64,000 nt of DNA from Haematococcus lacustris (taxonomy: Eukaryota > Chlorophyta > Chlorophyceae > Chlamydomonadales > Haematococcaceae), in assembly GCA_030144725.1 (NCBI GenBank), contig JASKMD010000015.1:8264005-8328004 (forward strand). Reading direction: 5' to 3'. This document shows positions 31,642-42,645 of the stretch, one piece after another (position 1 is the stretch's first letter; each line of letters opens with the position of its first letter). The notes below the pieces were generated by a model, which saw nothing but the letters and a program-made list of their open reading frames with translations, ran no database searches and was not told where the DNA came from. The position numbers and the translations under genes are program-made.

Positions 31642-33072
31642 TCAGGGCTCGAAATGTTGGGGAGGCCCTGCAACACTCCTTGCCCTCTTGGCGGCCTTCT
31701 CCTGCACCTTTTTCTCAGCCTCAGCCTCAACCTTGGCCTCCCTTGCAGCCGCCTTCGCTATCTGCTTCAACCCTGTAATCAACTGGGTTGGAAGCTCATC
31801 ATCCCACTGCTTCAGATAATGCTTCTCGTGCTCTGCAACAAGGGGTGGTGAGTAGGGTGGCAGTTCCACCATGACGTCCCTAGACACCTCAAACTCCGCT
31901 ACCAATGGCCACCCATGTCGTGGCTTCACTGTGGGCATCACGTTGCTGCAGAACAGCTTGCCCAAGCCATGCACATATGTGGTCTCACCAGGCTTGAATC
32001 CTGGTGATGAATAGAAGTGGATGCGTACACTCATGGTGTTGGCCTGGCCCTCATCCCCCGCATGCAACAAATAACCCCTGATGCATACACACGAGCCTGC
32101 CTCTACCTTCACCCTGTGCACTTTCAAAGGCTTCATACCACCCAACTCTGCCTCATATGCTGCCACCTGTGCTGCAGTGGGGTTCTCGCCAAACACCGCC
32201 TCTGCATGGCGCTCTGCCACCATCACCCAACCCACACTGTCCGGTAGTAGCAACAGGAAAAATGTCTGGATGGCTATGATGAACACCATGCCATCCCTGA
32301 ACCTCTGGATGGCATCAGGGTCGGCATTGGCCGCATCCAACTTGGCCGTCACCTCTGCGCTGTCATTCCTAGGATCTGGCTGCACATCCATGTGTACCAC
32401 TTGGGCTTCCACAGTCCTATATGCTGGAAATGTGCTGTAGTGAAAATTGTTTGCTGTGCCATATGTGACCACCTTCCTCATGTGCCTGAAGTCATTCCCT
32501 ATGATGGTGCCCCCCCTGATGTTTCCACCTGCTACCTCCTCAATGAATGGCATCAACATGCTCAAGTACTTGGAAGCTTCATTTGCAGCCATCTGCACCT
32601 GTCTGGTCAGCTTGTCCACCATGCCACCTGCCTTAGCCTTCATGTCCTCCCACTGCCTGGCTGCCCACGGTGTGCTCAATTCAGCAATCTCTGAGCTGTC
32701 ACTCAGTTTACCTTCAGCATTGGTGGATGTGACTGTCATCTGCAGGCGTTGGCCTGTGCCAAAGTCTGTGCCCAACCAGTCCCCCTGATCCGTTGGGTTG
32801 CCGTGCTCATCAAAGGTGCCCTCCTTGAAGATCACCTTTGCAAACTCTACCACCAAGAACAACAATGCCCACAACAACTTGGGGAACCTGGAGGGCTGCA
32901 GCCGCTCCGGCAGCCGGAACACACCAAACCCCTTCTTCTCTACATGTCTAGCGAATGCAATGCGCTGCTCCTTTGTCTCTACTGCCAGTACCTCTGGCTC
33001 TAACAAGGGGTGAGAGGGTGCAGCCCATACCTCCTTTGGTGTGACTGGGGGAGTGTTGGCCTCAGCCGCAGC
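31642..33072 (-). CDS. 2OG-Fe(II) dioxygenase-like domain exon of T2
   Basis: A single large exon of about 476 codons with its stop at 31642. It has no ATG near its 5' end and begins after a clean acceptor (CACATTGCAG) at 33073, so it is the 3' exon of a longer gene, probably that at 33166-39284. Motifs are GTGQRLQMTV, HMDVQPDPRND (HxD) and LLHAGDEG with a following SVRIHF Arg, consistent with a double-stranded beta-helix dioxygenase retaining Fe and 2OG ligands. A hydrophobic stretch IIAIQTFFLLLLP lies between them. It is a homologue of the C-terminal part of the T1 gene at 16592-26653. The C-terminus is Lys/Glu/Ala-rich and coiled-coil-like. Substrate unknown. Confidence 0.65.
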   Translation of the reverse strand, partial: AAAEANTPPVTPKEVWAAPSHPLLEPEVLAVETKEQRIAFARHVEKKGFGVFRLPERLQPSRFPKLLWALLFLVVEFAKVIFKEGTFDEHGNPTDQGDWLGTDFGTGQRLQMTVTSTNAEGKLSDSSEIAELSTPWAARQWEDMKAKAGGMVDKLTRQVQMAANEASKYLSMLMPFIEEVAGGNIRGGTIIGNDFRHMRKVVTYGTANNFHYSTFPAYRTVEAQVVHMDVQPDPRNDSAEVTAKLDAANADPDAIQRFRDGMVFIIAIQTFFLLLLPDSVGWVMVAERHAEAVFGENPTAAQVAAYEAELGGMKPLKVHRVKVEAGSCVCIRGYLLHAGDEGQANTMSVRIHFYSSPGFKPGETTYVHGLGKLFCSNVMPTVKPRHGWPLVAEFEVSRDVMVELPPYSPPLVAEHEKHYLKQWDDELPTQLITGLKQIAKAAAREAKVEAEAEKKVQEKAAKRARSVAGPPQHFEP

Positions 33073-33165
33073 CTGCAATGTGGGGTGGGATGGCAATAAG
33101 TGGAATTGGTGGTGGTGGTCATGATCTATCCTTGTCTATCCTATGCCCCATATGCTGAGCCTCAC

Positions 33166-36100
33166 CTCTTTACTGGACCGCACGCGTGTGGTTCGCCCCT
33201 TCACAGACTTATCAGCAGGGTTGAGCGTAGCCTTTGCCTACACAACAATCCAAGCACCATCGACATGGGCGATGATCAACGCATGCACCACATATGCTTG
33301 ACACATCAACGCAGCACACCCATGCCTCTTCTCACTTGACGAATAGAACCCTACGAGGCCTTTTCTGGCTCGGCACCTCTTGTGTATAGTTGTCTCTTTC
33401 ATCGCACCTGGGAGGCCACAGCTGCGCCTCTCCGTGGCCTGCCACTGGCCTGGCTCTGGATCTGCATCATGGAAGCACGCATGGCATGTGTTTGGCAATC
33501 TGTTTGTCAGGGGCATGGGTGTGCCATGTTGAACCCTCTCACCACCTCAGCCTGTGTATCCATGGTGTCCGCCTCCTCTTCCTCCATGGAGCTTCCGTCT
33601 CCGCCTGTGCCCCTGCCCCTGCCCTTGCGGCTGCCCTTGCGGCTGCCCCTGCCCCTGCCCCTGCCCCTGCCCCTGCCCTTGCCCCTGCCCCTGCCCATGT
33701 CCTGCGCCACCTTCACCGCCTTTGCTTTTGTCGGCTCCTGCGTGGGCAATGTGTACATGTCGTAGGGGTGCAACATGCGTCCGAGCCTAAGCTACCAGCC
33801 CAGTAGTGCACCATGCCCATATCGTTTGTGTGGCTCACCTCATGCGCCAGCTCCTCAGAAACCGTGAGCTCCGAATCGTCAGCTGTCGCCGGCTTGGGTG
33901 GCAGTGCCTGCAATGCCTGACAGCGACGTTTTGATGTCAGCCACAAATGACATATACAAGGGTGGCTCACCTCGTCATCGTAGTCAACAAGCGACCCAAA
34001 GTATCCAGTGCCAGCGATGGCAGGGTGGCATGGCTTCTGCAAGTCCAGTGATTGACAAAACATACAAGTCATGGATGGCAACCCCGTTACGCTGTGCAGT
34101 ATCTGATGCCACTACCTACCTCCCCTGCGCTGGGCGCCTGGAGCTGTTCACCCTGCTCCCTTGGGCGCTTCAGCGGGTTGTCAAGCTGGCTGCAAGGGAT
34201 GGGTGCAGCGTCCTGGCTACAAGGAATGGGGGCAGCCTCCTGGGAGCGTCATCAAGGGAGTGGCAGGGGGCAGGGAGTGGCAGGGGGTAAGGCTCACATG
34301 TTGCGGTGCGTGGTGTTACTGAGTTTTGTGTCTGCATGCCTGACATGCATTGCATATGAAGTGACATACCCCATCATCTTGGCTGCATGCGCCACCCGCC
34401 TGCTTTTCCTTCTCGGCAATGGCCTGGTCCCACATCTTCTGCTGCTGCATCCCAGGATAGTCAGATATGCACTAGCAGTCAGATATGCACCATCAGTTAT
34501 GGGTGCGCTGACTGTATACAGTTTGTGTTGCAAGGAGCCATTGCTGCACCCACCTCCTCCGTGATCAAGCCCTGTTCAGCAAAGGTCTTGGCGCGGGGAA
34601 ACGCCTGCTGTTCCTCCTTAGTGGAAAAGAAATCCACCACCTGTATGCAAACAGATATCAAGTATTCGGAGCACGTTGCCAGACTCCCTACAGCCTAGAT
34701 GTCCGTCTCCTTACTTTGCTCCATGGCATAGCCCTCGGCTGTTCTGGGCTGAGGTCTTGTTGGGTGTCTGGGATAGTCATGACATGGTCGAGGCTGGTCT
34801 CTTCCTGCATCCCAGGTTCAAGTACTAGGTGGCTGCATTAGCAGCTGTAGCCTTAGCAGAATTAAAGTTGCAGGGTGTGTTTGGGCATAGCCCTGCCGGC
34901 CACACCCACCTCTTCTGTGACTAAGTCAACCTCTGATGCGTCAGGGTCCGGTACATTAGGCAGGGGTGGGGGCACAGATGCCAAGTCAGGTTTGAATTCT
35001 AGGGGGGGGGTCACCTGCACACAGATGTTGGGAGGTATTTGCAGTAAGACTTCGGAGGGACATGCTGAGGTTGAACTCATGTTGTGGGCTATAACCACAC
35101 AGCTTCAAGACAGCACTCCACTCACCAGCGTATTCCAGCCCGACGCAGCACGCAGCGTCCTCAACAACCTAGGCCTCACGGACACGACATCCGCTTCCCT
35201 GATGGTCAAGTCAGTGAGAAAAGCGGGCCCCCTACATGCGCATGCATCACGTCTTGCATGACTGTATGGGGACAACATGCAACCATCTGCCCTATGCGGT
35301 GCCACGTACCTGGTCTTGCTGAGGGTGATGCACAGCTGCTCCATGGCCAGGATCACCCTGTCACCACAGGAGATACAATCTTGCTGCTGAGCCACAGTGC
35401 CTCTGAGGTACTCCCAATCGCTGCCACCATAGACAGCTGTGCACCAGTCTTGGAGGCGCTTCCAGCGCCAGGCGAGCATACCACCATTGGCCTGCAAAAC
35501 AAGGGGCTGCCATGCTGATGTTGCGGTTGGGCTGTGCGTGACAGTATGATTGTACATGCAAGCTCAGTGGTCCCACCTGCATGGAGTCATACAACACCAA
35601 GGTCCTCAGTCTGGGGTAGACCACCACCAGCACCCAGTGCTTGTTGCTGATGTTCAGCGGCAACAGCACTGTGCTGGCATCAGACAACCGAAGGAACCCC
35701 CTGGCATGGTAATAAGGGTTATCAGGTTTATTCAGCTTGCTGTAGTCAACAGCCCGCTTGTCGTCCCTGAATAGGTCACAGGACGTCCATGGATAGCAAA
35801 TCAAGAATGACTTGCTCTCACCGTACTCAACCTGCAAGGCCAACATCACATTACAGCGATGGAGCCCCAGTGCCTGGCACAAATATGCATGCCCACCACC
35901 AGTCTGCCCTACCGTCATACGGATAGCAGCAGCCGTAATCTCATGAGTGGAGAGATATTGTGGGTCAGGCGCATCTGGTGATAGACGCTTAAACAGGTTT
36001 GCGTCACATGGGTCGGCCAGGCGTAAAACCTGCATGTATGGCATCACCAAGATGCAGCAGCTATCACACAAATGCATAAATACACAAATGTACAAAAGCA

Positions 36101-39100
36101 CAAATGCACATGCAACAGCTCCCACCCGACCACCTACCTTCACTTAGACACCCACCTCGTCTGCGTTAAATGGTACAGAGTCGTCCACACCTCTGACTGG
36201 CCCAGCCACCAGCAGCCCAGCCTGGTGCAGATCTGTCGTGGTTATTGCAGCAGCGGTGGCCCAGTTGGCCGCATTAACCACCATCTGACACAGTTGCTCT
36301 GCCTTCACACCTGAAATGTTACGTATTGCATGAACATGCGCATATGTGTATCTGCGTCTATGTGTGCGTGTGAATAAATGACATGCCATAACACAGGGGC
36401 ATCACCTGATGGTGTTGATGCAGGAGCTGGCGCCTCTGCCCCAGCCTCCGCCACCGCCACAGCCCCTGCCCCTGCCCCTGCCCCTGCCCCTGCCCCTGCC
36501 CCTGCCCCTGCCCCTGCCCCTACCCCTACCCCTGACCCTGACCCTCCCCTTGCCCCTGCACTTGCTCTTGCTGCTGACCCTACCCCTAACCCAGCCATCA
36601 CCCCTCCCCCAGCACCCACCCTCGCTGCTGCCCCTGCCCCAGCACCCACCCTCGCTGCTGCCCCTGCCCCAGCACCCACCCTCGCTGCTGCCCCTGCCCC
36701 TGGCCTGGTCTTTGCTAAAGCCCTGGCCTGCCTTGCTGCTAAACGGCCTTCCAGCCTCGCCAATCTCTCTGCTGTCCCTGCAGCTCCCTCATCTGCTGCC
36801 TCATCTGCTGCCTCATCTCCAGATCCCTCGTCTGCTGCCTGATCTGCTGCAGGGCGTGAGGGTGCGGTAGCTGTTGATGGTGTAGCTACTGCTGCTGCTG
36901 CTGTGAGTAGCGGTGCTGGTGAAGGCAGGGGTGATACTGCTGATGGAGCCGCTGCTGCTAGTGATGCTGCGGGCGGTGAGGGTGCTGCTGCTGCTGCTGA
37001 TGTTGCTTTGGGGGCTGCTGGTGCCCCTGACCTCGCTGCTCCAGGTGAGGGAGCTGATACGGCTGCCGCATATGTTGCAGGTGGTGAGCGGGAAGAGGCT
37101 GGTACACGGGTGGGGGATGCTGACGCTGTCGCTGGGTGGGGTGGAGGGGGTGGCGGAAGTGGGGCTGCTGCTGGCGGTACCTCTGCCACCCTTGGCGCGG
37201 ACAGGGTAGAAGCTGCTGCCTCAGCGCAACCCCTGGATGCTGCCTTCAGTGATGCCTCGCAGCGCTTTGTATCAGGGCTCAGAATATCGTTCATCTGCAA
37301 CACCGCATGCAGTACATGCTCATGAATCAGGTGACTGCTGTGCATTTGATGACTCATGTCTAAAACGACGCTGTAAGATGCAACCCCAGGTGTTTACCTC
37401 CTCAGCCAGCTCCCGCAGATCCACCTCCCCATCGCATAGGCGCGTGCCATCTGCACGACCTAGGACCATGTAATGATTGTTATTTATTAGGAGCATGTAC
37501 ATGGCCTCACCCTCCAGGCCAGGCTTGTAACCTGGTGGCCTGCAACTGGCCACCTGCTCAGGAGACAGTCCAAACCGATGCGTGAAGCCCTGGGTATACC
37601 AGGGCCGTTTACTGCTAGGATCCTTATCCAGCAGGTACAGAGGTATGCCTCTGAGCAGGCTGTAAAGCGCCAGGACATTGGGGTGCGTCCATGCACTCAG
37701 TTTAGCAAGGTGGGCAGGATACCACAGGCCCAATGGTATCGGCTCTGTCTGGTTATGAGGTAGGACAGACATGAGCGGGGGCAGGTCAGGCGGGACCTGG
37801 TTTGCTGCCACCAACTTCTGATACAATTGCACCAGGTTCTCAGCGAAATGCGCCGTTGCCTCACGCTCTTCAGCATGTGCCTGTTAGCAAACCACAAATG
37901 CAGTGTAACATGACGCAATGTCACATAGGTGCCAATCAGCACACTGACGTGCGACAACATTGTGAAAGCAGGACATGTGCAAATCGAGACATTACCATAT
38001 CAGCCCATCAGCAAATCTTCATTGCCTAACCTGTGATGTAGTCACTCACCTGTGGGTGGTAGGTGCCTTGCCACACGCATGAGGCGTGGAAGAAGCAGTT
38101 CCCGTCGCCGAGCACGTTGTACAGGCTGAGCCCCTTCTTGGCCAAGTGCCTGATAGGGATGGCACGGACGTGTTCGTAGGCCAGCCCCACAGGAGACCAC
38201 AAATTAGGCCTGCGAGGCTGCTGCGGGTGAGGCTGCTGGGGGCGAGGCTGCTGGGGGCGAGGCTGCTGGGGGTGAGGACGCTGGGGGCGAGACTGCTGCG
38301 AGAGAGGCTGCTGCTGGTGTGGTGGCTGTAGGAGAGGCTGTTGAAGGAGGATGGGGGCATGCAGGGATGGAGATTGGGGGCTGGGCGCTCGCTTGCTGGT
38401 AGGTGACTGAGCAGGTGAGCTACGGGCTGTGGGCATGCAAGGGGGACTAAGAGTGGTTGTGGGCAGGCGAGGGGGACTGGGAGGGGCTGCGGACAGGCGA
38501 GGGGGACTGGGAGGGGCTGTGGGCAGGCGAGGGGGGCTGGGAGGGGCTGTGGGCAGGCGAGAGGGACTGGGAGGGGCTGTGGGCAGGCGAGGGGCGCAGG
38601 GTCCTGCAGGGGTTTTGGGGCTAGTGGTAGGGGCGGGTGCAGGCAGGTGTGCCAAATGCGCTTTGGGAGCCTGGATGGGTGAACGCCGCTGAGTGTATGT
38701 AGCCATGCACTGTTTGGCCTCATTCAACAAGCGCATGACCCGCTGGCCATCAGGGGTATTCAACAGGGGCATGGTCGTGCCATCCTTGTCTGCAAGGCAG
38801 TAAATCATGTTATAAAAACAATGCATAGCGATAACCGGTGCCATGGACAGTTTGGACTCACAATTGGCATAGGTCCTGTACAGCCTGATGAGCGGCATCA
38901 CAGCCATCCTGCGGTCTTCGACTAGTGGAGCTCCATCATCAGGTAGCTGAGCCCTGCGTGTGTTCATGGGCCTCTCTAGTCATCTAGGCCAGTAATGGAC
39001 CAGCCCGCAGTGGACGCATGAACTCACTCCTGGATCCACAGCCGCAACTGCTGTAAGGTCCACCCTTTCTTCAGCTTCACTTCTTTTTTCGCCACAGCCT

Positions 39101-39284
39101 TCAGGATAAGGGCCCCCATCAGGGCCTGGGATTCAGTATCCCATTCCCCCTGCAAGGCAACCGCCATCACTCCTGATGTCTCCCATGTTGAACAGACACG
39201 AGAGCTCGCATCACACACGTAGCGATACCCAGGTCGCCACATAGCCTGGATGAAGGCGATGACATCTGTCTGCGGCTTGTTCAT
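33166..39284 (-). CDS. OTU + Ulp1/C48 protease gene of T2 (likely fused to 31642-33072)
   Basis: ATG 39284 (MNKPQTDVIAFIQ). Exon 3 (about 38050-38791) has a Pro/Ser/Gln-rich repeat then SLYNVLGDGNCFFHAS, the OTU DGxC motif. The exon at about 37398-37880 has INNNHYMVL, the OTU catalytic-His region. An Ala-rich linker (36406-37295) follows. The exon at about 35577-36032 has SNKHWVLVVV...VLYDSMQ, and 35310-35492 has QQQDCISCGD: the H-D-Q-C set of Ulp1/C48 SUMO or ubiquitin-like proteases. Downstream exons are basic and RGRG-rich (about 33600-33680). Phase-0 exons at 33408-33461 and 33166-33237 lead straight to the phase-0 acceptor of the dioxygenase exon. OTU enzymes cut ubiquitin and Ulp1 enzymes cut SUMO-like tags; the activity here is predicted from motifs. 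Exon boundaries are approximate. Confidence 0.65.
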
Positions 39285-39389
39285 TTTGCGTCGTTTTAAA
39301 GCTGGCAGCGCGACAGACAGCGACTCAGATGATGCTTTAATTAGTCGGACTGTTGTTCCGAGTTACACAAGCAATATCCGTTGCACCGA

Positions 39390-39745
39390 CCATCATCTGT
39401 ACAGATAGCAGCTTCAGGCATCTGTACAGATGCCTAGCTCTATATCTGTACAGATTCATATCCCATCTGTACAGATAGCAGCCTAAGGCATCTGTACAGA
39501 TGCCCACTTCACTATCTGTTCAGATGCTATGGTATATCTGTACAGATAGGACTTGCCTCATCTGTACAGATACCAGCCTGAGGTATTTGTACAGATGCCC
39601 ACTCAACAATCTGTACAGATGCGTTAAGCGGCTATCTGTACAGATAAGACATGTCTTATCTGTACAGATATACTATAGCATCTGAACAGATAGTGAAGTG
39701 GGCATCTGTAAAGATGCCTTAGGCTGCTATCTGTACAGATGCACC
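39390..39745. promoter_or_regulatory. ATCTGTACAGAT array between divergent T2 genes
   Basis: About fifteen palindromes, mostly perfect and spaced about 22-25 bp apart, lie between the protease gene start (39284, minus) and the small gene start (39851, plus). The placement suits a shared promoter or transposase-binding region. Confidence 0.75.
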
Positions 39746-39850
39746 ACCCGACGCCTATGTCGATCCATCCTTTGAGATTCACACCAACAGCCACCATAGC
39801 ACAGCACAGCACGACACAGTTCACGACCACGCGAACACCCGTCGATAGAC

Positions 39851-40186
39851 ATGAGCAGCGACATGTCCAGCGAAAACAGCGCTACATCTCCATACAGGCC
39901 CCTGTTACCTGACATACAGAGTGGGCCAACATTGCCAGAGGAGCTGAACTCGCGTGTAGCGCGCGAGGCTTACAAAAGGAACAAGCACATAATGTGGAGG
40001 CCGGGACAGAATTGCCGGACATTGTTGCACTTGATCAAGAGCGGCGAATGGGATTGGGCTATGAGTGGCGTGACGGTGGATGAATCGAGGGGGGCCAATG
40101 TTGCCCCAGGGGCGACAGTACCTACATCGGCCGGCATGTCTAATGTGACATCAGAGAACTCAACACAACAATCAGTTGTATCCTAG
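39851..40186 (+). CDS. Small T2 ORF, unknown
   Basis: A single-exon 111-residue frame beginning MSSDMSSENSATSPY and ending TSENSTQQSVVS. A central segment reads IMWRPGQNCRTLLHLI. The MWRPG motif also occurs near the N-terminus of the protease gene (AMWRPGYRY), which hints at a shared short domain. No known family recognised. Confidence 0.4.
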   Translation: MSSDMSSENSATSPYRPLLPDIQSGPTLPEELNSRVAREAYKRNKHIMWRPGQNCRTLLHLIKSGEWDWAMSGVTVDESRGANVAPGATVPTSAGMSNVTSENSTQQSVVS

Positions 40187-40341
40187 ACATAGTCAGTTTC
40201 TATGACACTTGATTGGCCATCGGACCATGTAACACTCAGACGCGAAGGTCGAGATGTCGACCCCATACTACGCATGGGGCAAAAGGCAGCAGATGATGGA
40301 TGATGTCACAAGACACAAAGCAGAACTGAACCATGCCGGTC

Positions 40342-42555
40342 CACTCCTACAATTTAAGCCCTGCGTTTTTCCCTGCGCTTTGGCCGACCTTGTCCAAATG
40401 GGCTGAAACTTGGCACGTTGGTAGCTTGTAATGTAAGGAATCCATCCCAAAAGAAGTCAGGTCAAAAAAATCAAAGGCTAAGGCTCGGCGGCCCGTGGCG
40501 TTCAGGCAGGGACGGATGCAGGGATTGAGGGGGGGGCGCAGGGACAAACGCAGGGATGGAAGGGGGGGTGCAGGGACGAACGCAGGGATGAGCGCAGGGA
40601 AGAGCGCAGGGATTATGGGCGCAGGGATGAGCGCAGGGATTAACGCAGGGACGAGCGCAGGGATTATGGGCGCAGGGATGAGCGCAGGGATAAACGCAGG
40701 GACGAGCGCAGGGATTAACGCAGGGACGAGCGCAGGGATTATGGGCGCAGGGACGAGCGCAGGGATTAACGCAGGGACGAGCGCAGGGATTATGGGCGCA
40801 GGGACGAGCGCAGGGATTAACGCAGGGATTATCGCAGGGATTAACGCAGGGATTAACGCAGGGATTAACGCAGGGATTATCGCAGGGATTAACGCAGGGA
40901 TTAACGCAGGGATTAACGCAGGGATTAACGCAGGGATTAACGCAGGGATTAACGCAGGGATTAACGCAGGGATTATCGCAGGGATTAACGCAGGGATTAT
41001 CGCAGGGATTAACGCAGGGATTAACGCAGGGATTAACGCAGGGATTAACGCAGGGATTAACGCAGGGATTAACGCAGGGATTAACGCAGGGATTAACGCA
41101 GGGATTAACGCAGGGATTAACGCAGGGATTAACGCAGGGATTAACGCAGGGATTAACGCAGGGATTAACGCGCGGATTAACGCAGGGATTAACGCAGGGA
41201 TTAACGCAGGGATTAACGCAGGGATTAACGCAGGGATTAACGCAGGGATTAACGCAGGGATTAACGCAGGGATTAACGTAGGGCTCGAGTGCAGGGACGG
41301 ACGCAGGGCTCGAGTGCAGGGACGGACGCAGGGACGGATGCAGGGGCAGACGCAGGGATTGTAGGAACGTGCATGATGCTTACAGCAGTGTCTAACACAA
41401 GCACAAATAACCTTCTCCGTGTTTGCTACATCCAACTACATACATCACATCCATCTACTGCGATCATTTAGGCTGGAGTCTGGCTGCTGCATGTCAGCTG
41501 GCTCCTGCCTGTAAGCTGGCTGCCACCAAGCTGCTACGGCCTCTTGGCTGCTGATCCTGGCTTGCACCACTGCTCCATTGCCACACCACTGCCAAGAGGC
41601 TGCTGCACCCCTGCACAACAACAACATGCACACAAGGGGACATGTGCACAAGAGCTGTCACCTTACTGATGAAGGACGCACCCACGACGTTCATCTGCAA
41701 TCAGGCAGGCAACACAGATGTGGTGGAACGTGACGCTATATAGATGAAGCGCGACTGGTGCTGCGTGACTGCTACCACGAAAACGGCGGTTGCACCGCAC
41801 TGCGACATCGCACCTGGCATAGTGTACGAGTGCAGTCCGGATCCTGCAAGCCTGCGAGCGTGCAAGCCGGCAAACCTGCAAGCCACGAGGCGGCAAGACA
41901 CATCGCACATCGCTCAATTGCCAGCCGAAGCCACCTACCACCACTAGCGTGCAACGGGCCCTCCTCTGTGGCAGCCACCAGCCAGGCCTTGTCGGTGCAC
42001 CTTCATTCCTCGTACTAAGGCCAATCTTGACGCAAGCCTTTGCCAATACATCGCAGTACGTTCCCGACAAGGCCTAGCACAGTCTGGATAAGCGCTATCT
42101 TGGTTAGTGAACTTTCAAAGTTAGTGAATCGCGAAGCTTGCGAGTGACGAAGTTTGCGTGTTGTAGAGCAGTTCTAACGGCGGCATCGTTCATCCCTTAG
42201 GATACAAGGCAGCACACATATTGCTTCCCCAAGCGGGATCAGGCGACGAGAAACTGGCAAGGCCTGGCTGGTGGCTGCCACAGAGGAGGGCCCGTTGCAC
42301 GCTAGTGGTGGTAAGTGGCTTCGGCTGGCTTCGGCTGGCTTCCCTGCGTTTGTCCCTGCGCCCCCCCCTCAATCCCTGCATCCGTCCCTGCGTGAACGCC
42401 ACGGGCCGCCGAGCCTTAGCCTTTGATTTTTTTGACCTGATTTCTTTTGGGATGGATTCCTAACATCACTAGCTACCAACGTGCCAAGTTTCAGCCCATT
42501 TGGACAAGGTCGGCCAAAGCGCAGGGAAAAACGCAGGGCTTAAATTGTAGGAGTG
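40342..42555. mobile_element. Foldback element copy 2 (complete ends)
   Basis: Left end CACTCCTACAATTTAAGCCC at 40342; right end is its inverse ending GAGTG at 42555. Flanks are TC on both sides. The left arm carries the 12-bp minisatellite and sequence shared with copy 1. The right arm (about 42070-42555) is an inverted copy of parts of the left arm with the minisatellite nearly lost. It encodes nothing convincing and sits between two convergent T2 genes. Confidence 0.85.
40500..41282. repeat. 12-bp minisatellite GCAGGGATTAAC
   Basis: About 60 units, the later half almost homogeneous. Both strands are open (INAG on plus, IPAL on minus) because the unit length is a multiple of three. Copy 1 at 19145-19770 has fewer and more varied units. 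Confidence 0.9.
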
Positions 42556-42645
42556 TCATGATTGATGAATCCATTCATCGCCCAAACGTCCATGACAAAC
42601 GGCCCAAAAGTTACCCTGATCAGTAGGAGGGCTCAGAACACCAAT

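Noticed and set aside
33073..33096. TTG start of the dioxygenase at 33096
   Set aside because: Those codons overlap a polypyrimidine tract and CAG acceptor; an exon border explains the sequence better.
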